Of a stretch of DNA of 44,000 nt, positions 35,778-44,000 are shown piece after piece (within the stretch, counting starts at the first letter, position 1; each line of letters starts with the position of its first letter). The stretch is from an uncultured Pseudomonadales bacterium (lineage in GTDB: Bacteria; Pseudomonadota; Gammaproteobacteria; Pseudomonadales; Cellvibrionaceae): contig CANLTI010000045.1 in NCBI GenBank assembly GCA_947494095.1, positions 1-44,000 of the forward strand, given 5' to 3'. The position numbers and the translations under genes were made by a program. A model generated the notes under the pieces. The model was not told where the DNA came from and ran no database searches. It saw nothing but the letters and a program-made list of their open reading frames with translations.

Positions 35778-36018
35778 GGCGCAGCTCTTATCAATAAATA
35801 TTCTTTCGCATTATATGCGCCTTCATCCGATAGCGAACTCCACATGGTCACACATTGGACGATGCTTTTTGATGGTAAGCGTTATTTATAAATTATTGAG
35901 AGATACGTCTAATTGCAGCCTAGGTGTTGATGACTTAACCCATAAGAAAGACCATAAAAAAAGGCCCGATACGGAGTGTATCGGGCCTTTTGCGTAGCAG
36001 CCTTATGTTTTTGTGGTG
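35778..36018. other. Upstream region of the TSP3/malectin lipoprotein gene
   Basis: 241 bp. It holds the promoter of the minus-strand lipoprotein gene (not resolved by eye) and the terminator at 35959-35991. Confidence 0.5.
35959..35991 (-). terminator. Rho-independent terminator of the DUF1592/DUF1552 operon
   Basis: A 14-bp stem (AAAAGGCCCGATAC / GTATCGGGCCTTTT) with loop GGAGT, 28 bases past the DUF1552 stop. There is a T-run on the minus strand and a shorter one on the plus strand. Confidence 0.92.
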
Positions 36019-37383
36019 TTATACCACAATACCGCCTGAGCCATAATCACCGACTTGATCGCCGCCTACACTCGATTCTAGGCCTAATAGGTTGAAGACA
36101 TCGGCAAAGATATCGGTATGAGAGTTATTGACACGTTTAGCGCCAGCACGGAAACCGCTAATACCTGATGCTACAGTAATGGGGCCGTTGCTGGTTAAAT
36201 GGTTAATACCTTCACCCATTTCACTAACGACACAAACAACGGTATCTTTAAAGAGGTCTTCTTGTTTAAGTTGAGCAATTAAGTGCGCTACGCCTTTATT
36301 CATGTAAGCGAGAATATCAGGCAGTGCAGCTGGGTTACCGTGGTTGCCGCCATTATGATGATCTTGCCCAGCATTCAAGGCTGTTACAGCATCGGCTGTA
36401 CCATCGTTAGGCTTCCAGCTCGCTTGTGTTTCACTAAACTGAATGGAGCAAACGTTGGTTAAGCCGCATTTAAGCGCGGCAACGGCTACATCGGCTTGCG
36501 CTTTGTACTCGGTGAGTGCTGAGCTGCCCACAGGTGACACTGTAGGTGCGCCACAGCTACTGTCGCCAGTGCTACCGCTAGTACCGCCACCACTTTGGCT
36601 GGCTAAAAACTCATCTTGCTGGGTTTGGGCGCGTTTTTGTAGGCGCTCAACAGCGGCGCGATGGCTAGCGAGTTTGTTTTTCTCATCTTGCCCAAGCTTG
36701 CTTTCAAGTGCATCGAGCGCCTTCATATTGGTATCGTATGCTGATAAACGACGCTGAAAGGCGCTAGGGCCAGAGGCACCTGGTGTCGGTGCCGAAGGCG
36801 TATCGCGGAAGATACTGGCAATAGCACGCTGTGAGTTCCACTCGCGTGCTAATGGGCTACCTTTCAGGCGATCGATACCCGCCGTTTGGCTGCCACTGGT
36901 AGGCTCTGTACCTGCGTTATCGCCCGAGAATACACCCAGTTGTAATGATCTGAACGGTGTATTGTTGCCCAGCACATTAGAGGCCTGCACGTTTACACTG
37001 TTAGATTTAACGTCTTGGCTGTTGTATGACGATGCGCCTGCAGACAACCACAAATTACCGTGGTTGCCCGGCATGCTAATGGTCATTTCTAGTGCGGCCA
37101 CATCGCTAGCATGCGGTGCTAAAGGTTTTAGCGCGGTAGAGTTTATATTAACGGTTCCGCCGCCGCCGTAAGCATCTTCTGGCTTGCCATTGGGGTGGTA
37201 AATTAAAATAAACTTTTTGTCGTTGGTTGCTGCTTGTGCGTAGCGGCTACCTAAAATGGCAGCCGCGAGCGGCGAAGCGCGTAAAAAGGCACTGGGTAAA
37301 CCGCACTTGCCCATGTTCTCGAGGAAGCGGCGGCGGCTACTGTTTAATGCTTTCGTGGTTCTTTCTGTAATTTTATTCATCAT
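36019..37383 (-). CDS. DUF1552 protein with Tat signal
   Basis: 454 residues. The N-terminus carries a twin-arginine motif, S16-R-R-R-F-L21, with a hydrophobic stretch ending around AQA, so it is probably exported folded. The body fits DUF1552 (FILIYHPNGKP, MPGNHGNLWLSAG, SSYNSQDV, GIDRLKGS, VVSEMGEGINH, DIFADVFNLLGL), a family seen in Planctomycetes and some proteobacteria, remotely like DUF1501/sulfatase-type proteins. A Gly/Ser-rich stretch with two cysteines interrupts the middle. It starts 17 bases after the DUF1592-type gene and shares its terminator, so the two make an operon. Reaction unknown. Confidence 0.92.
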   Translation of the reverse strand: MMNKITERTTKALNSSRRRFLENMGKCGLPSAFLRASPLAAAILGSRYAQAATNDKKFILIYHPNGKPEDAYGGGGTVNINSTALKPLAPHASDVAALEMTISMPGNHGNLWLSAGASSYNSQDVKSNSVNVQASNVLGNNTPFRSLQLGVFSGDNAGTEPTSGSQTAGIDRLKGSPLAREWNSQRAIASIFRDTPSAPTPGASGPSAFQRRLSAYDTNMKALDALESKLGQDEKNKLASHRAAVERLQKRAQTQQDEFLASQSGGGTSGSTGDSSCGAPTVSPVGSSALTEYKAQADVAVAALKCGLTNVCSIQFSETQASWKPNDGTADAVTALNAGQDHHNGGNHGNPAALPDILAYMNKGVAHLIAQLKQEDLFKDTVVCVVSEMGEGINHLTSNGPITVASGISGFRAGAKRVNNSHTDIFADVFNLLGLESSVGGDQVGDYGSGGIVV

Positions 37384-37400
37384 TAAATCCCGTAATAGCC

Positions 37401-40256
37401 TTAATTTTGAAGCTGCGAATTGCTGATAGAGCGACGCAAGCGAATCAGGTCAAGAGTACCCACTTTGCGGTACACGTTTTTAGGGCTGTTAGTGCTATCA
37501 AGCTCAGCGACTAAGTCTTGTTTAATACAAGCATAGGCCTCTTCTTGTGCATCGCTTAGCAATACTTGCTCATCAATCGCGCCATTAGCTTGCTTAGAAT
37601 AGGCTTTTTTCTCGATGGGTAAATGGGTTAACCAGCGGAAGGTATTGGTGGCTAAGCATTCTTTAACCGCGGGTAAGTCAGCCATTTGCTTGCCTAAATC
37701 TTTGGTGCCGGCAAAGGCAAAAGACTCGGTTTCGGTGCCGGGCTCTACAAAGCCAAAGAGTGTACCGGTGTTATCGACGGGTAGGTTAGCCACACCAACG
37801 CCGTTGGCTTTTACGCCATTTTGTACTGTGCGCGGTAAACCGTAGGCATCAAAGTCTTCTAGGCCAAATAATGGGTTGATAATACGCTCGTGACAGCTTT
37901 TGCACGCGGGGTAATCGGTTTGACGCTCAAAGTATTCGCGACTGGTTAAATTACCTGCCTGGAAGTCACTTTGTATCGCGGCTAAAGCTTGCTCACGTTG
38001 CGTTTTAAGGGCTTCTTGTTGGTCGGCTGGTAAAGTGATGTTGTTGGGTGGTGGTACCACATGGCACAACATCAGTTCACGGACTTCTACAGCGCGAATA
38101 ATGGGGCGAGTAAAGGCATCAGAGGCTGTACTGACCATAAAGGCACCAGAGGTTAAAACACCGCCGCGCTCAGTGGTGGTGGTGACAGCCCAGTCATTAT
38201 CACCGTTACTAGGCGTGCTCACACCGTAGTACTGCGCTAAGCGACGGTTAAGGACAGTTTCGTCGCCACCGTAAAGGTCGCCAAACGGTACGCTGTCATC
38301 GTAAATAACACGCTTAAAGGTTTCGCGGACTTCACGGGCCATGTCGGCTTTAATATTGTTGGTTAATTTAGCGTCTAGGCGGGTTGCCCCTAATACTGTG
38401 TCGGCTAAGAACCAAGTAGCGCCAAAGTTACCGGTGTGCTCTTTACCGCGGCTGGTTTGCATGATGCGGTCAATTTGAGTCAAAATTTGCGCTTCGCTAT
38501 TCAGTTTGTTGTCGCGTGCAGCCTGGAGCAATTCCTCATCAGGGGTCGAGCCTGTGTACATATATGATAATGCGGTTGCAAGCTCGTAATTGGTTAGCAC
38601 GTAAGCATCGTTATCAGCGGCGTTAAGCTTGCTTGAGCCATCGGCAAATTGACCAATGTTCATGTTTTGTGCTTTAGCTTGTGCAACAGAAATACCCACT
38701 TCTGATTTGTAAACAAAGCTGGGCGACGAGATGGCGGCATAAAAGGCAACTTCTAGCGCGGCATCACCGGTGTAGTCTGCAAAAATGGTATTAAACTCAG
38801 TTTTTTCTGCCGTGGTTAAAGGGCGACGGTAAAGTTGCTCAGCTTTATTTAAGAAAGCTTGCTTACAGTTATCGCCACAGCTGCTTTGCTGCTTGGTTTT
38901 TTGGGCAGCAATAATCGAAAGGCTCTCGGCGGCGGCCATTAGCTTGTCGAGGCGTGTTTCTTCGATACCTACAGAGGTGTTAACTGAGTAACGGCTTTTG
39001 CCTGCTGCACCACTGGTGTATTCGTAAGAGTCTTTAAAGTCGCTTTCGGTAATGAGGTCTAAATCGACCAGTGAATTTTTAAGCTCTAATACGTTTAATA
39101 AGCGTGCGGTTCTTAAGCCGTAGCTCAACTCATTAGCATTACACGATAAAGGCGTAGTGACTGTTTTGGTCAGATTCACCATCCAAGCGGCGGTATTTAA
39201 TGCACAATCACCAACACATTTTGCGGCACCACCTAATGGCATGGTATCGGCGATAGATTTGACTAAGCCGTCAAAGCCTTTGCTGGCAACAAGAGAGTTG
39301 ATATTAAAATCATCACCGCCGAGTGCAGCAAACACGCCATTGTCTTTATAGGCATGGCAAAGTTGACAGGTATGCTGCGCATAGCTGGCTTCGCCAGCCA
39401 CAAGGTCAGCATCGGCCGGCGTAACGACAGCGGGTGCGCTACTAGCGGCTACGCTACTTGAGCTAGGCACTGGTGCTTGGCTGCTACTGACAGCAACAGA
39501 TGATGAGCTAGGTGCAGGAGCGCTTGACGCTGGCGCACTTGAAGCAGGTACGCTGCTAGAAGATACCGCCGGTGTACTAGAGGCCGGTGCGCCTGTTGGC
39601 TTAAGCTCAAAGTAATTAAGGTTTACGGCGCCATCAGGGAAGCTAGCGCGAATAACCACGTTAGCCCCATTAATAGAGATATTATTGATGCTAACGTTGG
39701 CGTACATGTCCCAGCCATTGTTAGGCGAGGTAACAGTACCTGCCGCGTTGCCGCTAACAGTAAAGTCAATGCGCTTGCCATCTAAGCCAGATGAAGTCCG
39801 TGCGACCAAGTTATAGGTGCCAGCGGCTAAGCCTGTGACATCAAATTCGAGCCATTCCCCGGCTGCTGTGTAGCCTGCGGCACAGGTGCCGTTGTTATCG
39901 GTGATATCAACAAGGTCAAAGTCGCCTTGGCTACAACGGCCAGCAGTAGCGCCTTCGCGCATGACATCAGCTTCATTAAAGCGGTCGTAATCTTGTGCCT
40001 GTACGCGTACGGTGGTAGCCGCAGGCGCAGAGCTAGCAACCGCCGAGCTTACCGGTATAGGGGTGGAGCTTACTGGCGCAGAGCTTACGGGCACGGGTGT
40101 AGAGCTAACCGGTACAGAGCTAGAGGCTGGTGCCACAGAAGAGCTAGCGATGGGCGGCTCTGTGGGTTTTGTGTCTGAAACACAAGCTGCGAGGCTGGTT
40201 GCAGATACAATCAGCCCTGCGAGTTTGGCCATACGGGGTAAAAAAATGGGTCGCAT
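37401..40256 (-). CDS. CBM6-like, haem-binding DUF1592/DUF1588-family lipoprotein
   Basis: 951 residues. The lipobox is SLAAC25. Ser/Pro/Val-rich linkers (long runs of SS, VPASS, PVSS) flank a CBM6/35-like carbohydrate-binding domain (about 82-225: AQDYDRFNEADV..., ...GEWLEFDVTGLAAGTYNL..., ...VNLNYFELKP). A c-type haem motif follows, C297-Q-L-C-H301. The C-terminal half holds the DUF1587/1595/1592/1588/1585 series: YRRPLTTAEKTEF, FVYKSEVG, a second CxxCH at C785-K-S-C-H789 (NPLFGLEDFDAYG) and LTHLPIEKKAYS. I infer a surface- or periplasm-anchored redox protein docked on polysaccharide, working with the DUF1552 partner. The length and the fused CBM are unusual for the family as I know it. Confidence 0.93.
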   Translation of the reverse strand: MRPIFLPRMAKLAGLIVSATSLAACVSDTKPTEPPIASSSVAPASSSVPVSSTPVPVSSAPVSSTPIPVSSAVASSAPAATTVRVQAQDYDRFNEADVMREGATAGRCSQGDFDLVDITDNNGTCAAGYTAAGEWLEFDVTGLAAGTYNLVARTSSGLDGKRIDFTVSGNAAGTVTSPNNGWDMYANVSINNISINGANVVIRASFPDGAVNLNYFELKPTGAPASSTPAVSSSSVPASSAPASSAPAPSSSSVAVSSSQAPVPSSSSVAASSAPAVVTPADADLVAGEASYAQHTCQLCHAYKDNGVFAALGGDDFNINSLVASKGFDGLVKSIADTMPLGGAAKCVGDCALNTAAWMVNLTKTVTTPLSCNANELSYGLRTARLLNVLELKNSLVDLDLITESDFKDSYEYTSGAAGKSRYSVNTSVGIEETRLDKLMAAAESLSIIAAQKTKQQSSCGDNCKQAFLNKAEQLYRRPLTTAEKTEFNTIFADYTGDAALEVAFYAAISSPSFVYKSEVGISVAQAKAQNMNIGQFADGSSKLNAADNDAYVLTNYELATALSYMYTGSTPDEELLQAARDNKLNSEAQILTQIDRIMQTSRGKEHTGNFGATWFLADTVLGATRLDAKLTNNIKADMAREVRETFKRVIYDDSVPFGDLYGGDETVLNRRLAQYYGVSTPSNGDNDWAVTTTTERGGVLTSGAFMVSTASDAFTRPIIRAVEVRELMLCHVVPPPNNITLPADQQEALKTQREQALAAIQSDFQAGNLTSREYFERQTDYPACKSCHERIINPLFGLEDFDAYGLPRTVQNGVKANGVGVANLPVDNTGTLFGFVEPGTETESFAFAGTKDLGKQMADLPAVKECLATNTFRWLTHLPIEKKAYSKQANGAIDEQVLLSDAQEEAYACIKQDLVAELDSTNSPKNVYRKVGTLDLIRLRRSISNSQLQN

Positions 40257-40624
40257 AGTGCAATGCCTTTTTTATCTATAGAAACAAGTGATATACGGTG
40301 TGGATACGATCGCGCGTAAAGCATCAAATGCTTAAAACAGTCATCGTAACTTAGTCCTTGGTGTCTCAAGCGGTACTGTAATATTTACGGTTAGTATTAT
40401 TGAATTGGGTATTAGTTACTCGCTAGAATACAACTCGGTTATAATTTAACCAGCTGCATAGCGGAAATATGAGACATAGAGCAAACATATAAAAGTAATA
40501 TCGGTCAAAAACAGAATACCTTTCTCGGTATTATGAAAAAGACAGTATTCGCCCGCCGGATCTAAATTTTGTTTTCAAAACCACGTACAATTGCCGCCCA
40601 TATTTTGCTACTGATGTTGTCGCC
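40257..40624. other. Divergent promoter region between the DUF1592-type and FAD-protein genes
   Basis: 368 bp, no gene. There is a TATAAT at 40440-40445 in plus orientation without a clear -35, and a short palindrome AAGCATcaaATGCTT near 40318-40332. No repeat or RNA motif was recognised. Confidence 0.45.
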
Positions 40625-42244
40625 ATGTTACGTATTAACCAATTGATCCTCCCTTTAGACCATACCGAGCAACAGCTTAACGATGCGGTGCTCGAGCTTT
40701 TAGGTATAGAGCAAGAGCAGCTGCTGAGCGTGAGTACGTTTAAGCGCGGCTTTGATGCGCGACAAAAAAAGACGATCAAACTCATTTATACCCTCGATGT
40801 TGATACCTTAGCCAACCAAGCATTACTTGAAGCCTTTAGTGAAAATCCCAATATCAAAGCTACGCCCGATATGCAGTATCGCCCAGTTGCGCAGGCGCCC
40901 GAGTCGTTGGCTCAGCGGCCTATTGTGATTGGTTTTGGCCCGTGCGGGCTTTTTATTGCGCTTATTTTGGCGCAGATGGGCTTTAAACCTATTGTTTTAG
41001 AGCGCGGTAAAGACGTCAAGCGCCGCACCAAAGACACTTGGGATTTATGGCGCGGGCGCACCTTACATAAAGAGTCTAATGTGCAATTTGGCGAGGGCGG
41101 TGCAGGTACCTTCTCTGATGGCAAGCTGTATAGCCAAATTAAAGATAAGCGCCATTTAAGCCGTAAGGTGCTAAGAGAGTTTGTATTAGCGGGCGCGCCC
41201 GCCGAAATCGAACTGATCAGCAAGCCGCATATTGGGACTTTTAAGCTGGTTAAAATGATCCAAAACATGCGCCAAAGCATTATTGAATTAGGCGGCGAGA
41301 TTCGCTTTGACCAAAAAGTAGAAGACCTGATCATTGATAAGGGCCACATTAAAGGCGTCACCTTAGCCGGCGGTGAGCAATTGCTGAGCGAGCATGTGGC
41401 GATTGCCGTTGGTCATAGCGCCCGCGACACCTTCGAAATGTTAGTGGCTAATAATGTACATATCGAGGCTAAGCCGTTTTCGGTGGGCTTTAGGGTAGAG
41501 CACCCACAATCGATGATCGATGATGTGCGTTTTGGCGCCAGCGCCGGTAACGAGTTATTAGGGGCCGCCGATTATAAGCTGGTACATCACTGTAAAAATA
41601 ATCGCACGGTATACAGTTTTTGCATGTGCCCAGGTGGCACAGTGGTGGCAGCCACCAGTGAAGAGGGCCAAGTGGTGTCTAACGGTATGAGCCAATACTC
41701 ACGTAACGAGCGCAATGCGAATGCCGCCATTGTGGTGGGTATAGACCCAGCCACCGATTACCCCGGCCACCCGCTAGCGGGTATTGAGCTGCAACGCAAA
41801 ATAGAGCGCGCCGCGTATGACTTGGGCGGGCAAAACTATAATGCGCCTGTGCAGTTAGTGGGCGACTTTTTAAAAGGCCGGCCCTCTACTCAACTAGGTG
41901 ATGTGACACCCAGTTATCAACCCGGAGTCACCTTGACGGATTTAGCCCCACTACTACCCGACTTTGCTATCGAGGCCATACGCGAGGCGATCCCAGCCTT
42001 TAATAAAAAAATCAAAGGCTTTGCCCGCGAAGATGCCATTTTAACCGCTGCCGAAACCCGCACCTCCTCGCCTATTTGCGTCAAGCGCGATAACGACACA
42101 CTGCAAAGCATTAGTACGCAGGGTTTGTACCCCGGCGGCGAAGGCGCAGGTTACGCCGGCGGTATTTTATCGGCGGCGGTAGACGGCATTAAAGTGGCCG
42201 AGGCCATGGCTTTAGCGATATCGGCCAAATACGCACAAAGCTAA
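40625..42244 (+). CDS. NAD(P)/FAD-dependent dehydrogenase, COG2509 type
   Basis: 539 residues. An N-terminal domain of about 95 residues precedes the FAD Rossmann motif IGFGPCGLFIAL (the usual GxGxxG). Family motifs follow: NVQFGEGGAGTFSDGKLYSQIKD (split here as NVQFGEGG and GTFSDGKLY), CPGGTVVAATSEEG, and a C-terminal GLYPGGEGAGYAGGI. The family is widespread in bacteria and uncharacterised as far as I know; it is distantly like geranylgeranyl-reductase-type flavoproteins. The start is the ATG at 40625. Confidence 0.93.
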   Translation: MLRINQLILPLDHTEQQLNDAVLELLGIEQEQLLSVSTFKRGFDARQKKTIKLIYTLDVDTLANQALLEAFSENPNIKATPDMQYRPVAQAPESLAQRPIVIGFGPCGLFIALILAQMGFKPIVLERGKDVKRRTKDTWDLWRGRTLHKESNVQFGEGGAGTFSDGKLYSQIKDKRHLSRKVLREFVLAGAPAEIELISKPHIGTFKLVKMIQNMRQSIIELGGEIRFDQKVEDLIIDKGHIKGVTLAGGEQLLSEHVAIAVGHSARDTFEMLVANNVHIEAKPFSVGFRVEHPQSMIDDVRFGASAGNELLGAADYKLVHHCKNNRTVYSFCMCPGGTVVAATSEEGQVVSNGMSQYSRNERNANAAIVVGIDPATDYPGHPLAGIELQRKIERAAYDLGGQNYNAPVQLVGDFLKGRPSTQLGDVTPSYQPGVTLTDLAPLLPDFAIEAIREAIPAFNKKIKGFAREDAILTAAETRTSSPICVKRDNDTLQSISTQGLYPGGEGAGYAGGILSAAVDGIKVAEAMALAISAKYAQS

Positions 42245-42320
42245 GATGAGAGTGTAGGCTCCATTCATTCCACCTCTATTAATATAAAGGTACGATCGCG
42301 ATTAATCGATGAGAAATACT

Positions 42321-42521
42321 ATGAGCCACACGTTAAATGAAGAGCATATTTACTGCCCCTATTGTGGTGAGCGCCTCAGCGTTTTAATAGATTCACAAGA
42401 TGCCGCGCAAGAATATATTGAAGACTGCCAAGTATGCTGCCGGCCTATTACCTTTTTGATTCATGAAAGTATCAATGGTGATATTAGCGTCACTGTGCAC
42501 AGTGAAAACGATACGTTTTAA
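42321..42521 (+). CDS. CPxCG-motif cysteine-rich small protein
   Basis: 66 residues from the ATG at 42321; an in-frame ATG at 42309 would add four. The cysteine pairs CPYCGE (N-terminal) and CQVCCRP (middle) match the small zinc-binding CPXCG family (PF14255-like); function unknown. GAGAAA before 42321 is the better ribosome site. It lies 76 bp after the FAD protein gene on the same strand, so co-transcription is possible. Confidence 0.88.
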   Translation: MSHTLNEEHIYCPYCGERLSVLIDSQDAAQEYIEDCQVCCRPITFLIHESINGDISVTVHSENDTF

Positions 42522-43113
42522 AATGTGATGGGGTGTGTTTTTAGGTGATGGGCTTATAGTATTCTGGTCAAAACCGGATACTCTATTAGCTGGTTTTAGT
42601 TTATCTTGATGGCTTCCGACACGGCATGACGCCCACTCTCAATTGGAGGCAAGTTATTGTTGGCTGTGTGCTGTCTAATGTTGTTGTAAAGCGAGTGCTT
42701 GTGTCTGCAAGTGGTTGCCTGAAATTTCACGCCTTGATGTGGCACCGCCGCGTATTGATTTCTCTGGCGCGTTCAAGCCATCCATGGGCACTCCATACGC
42801 GTTCCCGACGCATAAGGGCCCGAGAAATCAATCCCCGACGGTTTTAAATGTGCTTATCCGTAAGTTTGTTAAAACCAAATGATATTAGTTTTGAGTGTTT
42901 ATGGTTGGGAGTTATTAGAGCGAGTGCCTGTCCTTGCAAGCCTTTGATCAAAATGGTAACAATGATTGCGTGGATGAACTTAATAACCCTCAGCTACCAC
43001 AGGGCACAACAGGACTGTTCTCACCTAATTTATGGGACACCTTATTGAAAAAAGATTTGACGCCTATCGCGGCTCAAGGCATTGACAATTTACAGCGCCA
43101 AGAGTCAGTCAAA
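42522..43113. other. Region upstream of the RHS fragment, with inverted repeat
   Basis: About 590 bp. An open frame continuous with the RHS gene extends back to a stop at 42916 but has only a TTG start (42934); its peptide (QNGNNDCVDELNN...) may be the end of an older gene. Further left are the inverted repeat 42755-42831 and an imperfect hairpin near 42557-42581. No transposase was seen. Confidence 0.5.
42755..42831. repeat. Inverted repeat, possibly a diverged relative of the MITE body
   Basis: TTGATTTCTC (42755-42764) and GAGAAATCAA (42822-42831) are perfect 10-bp arms around about 57 bp. The interior (tcaagccatcc, then gcgttcccgacgcataagggccc) parallels the minus strand of the MITE (ctcaagccatct, gcgctcccggcgcttaaatgccc) in order and spacing, though with many differences. 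Confidence 0.45.
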
Positions 43114-43962
43114 ATGTCAGGGGTGCCGCCGATTATGTTTTTGTTTATGCTTGTAGCGGCTATATTATCGCCCATGGTTAAGCATGTGCGTGCAGTTTTA
43201 GGGCTTTTGCTGATTGTGTTAGCAGGTGCTGCGCATGCAGAAGTGACAGAGTCGGTGGTTTATTTTCATAAAGATATTGGCGGTAATGTAAAAGCCGCGA
43301 CAGATGAAAATGGCAAGTTGATGTGGCGCCAAAGCTACCTTCCTTACGGCAAGCAACGTGCTAACGTAGGGCAGACCCTGGGGTACCAGCAGCACCAGTA
43401 TGATGGAAACACCGGTTTGGTTTATATGGGTGCGCGTTACTACGACCCAAGCGCCCGCCGGTTTATCTCCCCCGACCCTGTTTCAGCAATGGCCGCATTA
43501 AATAATCCTAAAATGCTGAACCGTTATGCCTATGCTAATAATAATCCTATTTCTTATACTGATCCCGATGGGCGTATACCTGTTGATTATGCAGTTGATG
43601 GAATATCTGTAGGTATCAGTGCAGCTATTTATGCAAAAAATCCCACCTTTCTTAATGGACTTGGGCTTAGCGCTGATATCATACTGGCTGCAATACCTTA
43701 TGTGCCATCTGGTATTGGACTTGTGCGTGCTGCTGGTGCGGCGTCTGATGTTGCAAGGAATGTTACAAAGGGAGTACACGGAAATTCTAAGTTAAGTCAG
43801 AAAGCACAACACGTGTACGAGATTCGTAACAATAAAACCGGCGAAGTTGTGAAAACAGGTATTAGCCAAGGAAAGATTAGCAAGAAAGGAAAGTCATACC
43901 GAGCCGAAAGACAGAGGCGTAAGGTAAGCGATCAATATAAGACGTCTTTCTCTCTCAGTTAG
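43114..43962 (+). CDS. Orphan RHS-core protein with C-terminal URI-type toxin-like domain
   Basis: 282 residues from the ATG at 43114; starts at 42934 (TTG) or 43174 (ATG) are also possible. A signal-peptide-like stretch (LGLLLIVLAGAAHAEV) stands just before the RHS core, as in short secreted RHS orphans. The core shows YFHKDIGGNVKAATDENG, YLPYGKQRA, YMGARYYDPSARRFISPDP and NRYAYANNNPISYTDPDGR. After the DPDGR processing point comes a variable tail: a hydrophobic segment, then HVYEIRNNKTGEVVKTGIS with GKSYRAERQ, which resembles the URI (GIY-YIG-like nuclease) toxin tails known as Tox-URI2. The tail stops about 25 residues after that motif, so the toxin domain may be truncated. Any immunity gene would lie beyond the window. 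Confidence 0.78.
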   Translation: MSGVPPIMFLFMLVAAILSPMVKHVRAVLGLLLIVLAGAAHAEVTESVVYFHKDIGGNVKAATDENGKLMWRQSYLPYGKQRANVGQTLGYQQHQYDGNTGLVYMGARYYDPSARRFISPDPVSAMAALNNPKMLNRYAYANNNPISYTDPDGRIPVDYAVDGISVGISAAIYAKNPTFLNGLGLSADIILAAIPYVPSGIGLVRAAGAASDVARNVTKGVHGNSKLSQKAQHVYEIRNNKTGEVVKTGISQGKISKKGKSYRAERQRRKVSDQYKTSFSLS

Positions 43963-44000
43963 CCCACTCTAAACTGCATGCCATCTATTCGATACAAGAG

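Noticed and set aside
42626..42847. Short open frame of 73 codons before the RHS gene
   Set aside because: It runs across a palindrome, is Arg/Trp-rich and has no ribosome site or family features; probably not a gene.
1..44000. CRISPR array, tRNA or rRNA genes, prophage or complete insertion sequence
   Set aside because: I looked for regular spaced repeats, tRNA-like cloverleaf ends, integrase or transposase motifs and found none that could be supported.

Overview
The window looks like chromosome of a marine, polysaccharide-degrading gammaproteobacterium, probably of the Cellvibrionaceae or a close relative. I infer this from poly-serine linkers in secreted proteins, a propeller-type sensor fused to GGDEF, a CBM-like domain on a haem protein, a TamAB pair, and a plsC/glyS/glyQ block like that of pseudomonads. 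No rRNA, tRNA, CRISPR array, prophage or intact transposase gene was found.

Layout. 1-107 is the right end of a small inverted-repeat element. 271-5610 carries a membrane diguanylate cyclase with a periplasmic propeller and a four-FAS1-domain lipoprotein. 5668-9869 is the sbcDC nuclease operon (minus strand). 10283-13256 holds cobQ and a zinc-ribbon metallopeptidase. 13280-18778 (minus) holds a family 2 glycosyltransferase, a small membrane protein, a PlsC-type acyltransferase and glyQ-glyS. 19199-21535 (plus) is a compact three-gene module wedged between housekeeping genes: an all-helical MazG-like protein, a membrane-anchored dCTP-deaminase-fold protein without the catalytic glutamate, and a protein resembling the helical domain of phage 5-hydroxymethyl-dU DNA kinases. 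21653-27411 (minus) is tamA-tamB, divergent from a YhiN-type flavoprotein gene. 28748-33117 is rich in short repeats and carries a small membrane protein, a metallo-beta-lactamase-fold hydrolase and a cytosolic-type carboxypeptidase. 33118-40256 holds a small PstS-like protein, a TSP3/malectin lipoprotein, and a DUF1552 + DUF1592-type pair with haem motifs. 40625-43962 holds a COG2509-type FAD protein, a CPxCG protein and an orphan RHS tip with a toxin-like C-terminus.

Two things stand out. The first is the 19199-21535 module, which I read as a candidate nucleotide- or DNA-modification (possibly anti-phage) system. The second is a family of roughly 210-bp non-autonomous elements with 12-bp inverted ends (GTAACTATTCAG) and 8-bp target duplications. 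One lies 25 bp upstream of the cobQ ATG, and another has jumped into a member of a different repeat family; removing it restores that repeat. All calls come from reading the sequence; family names are from memory and no search was run.
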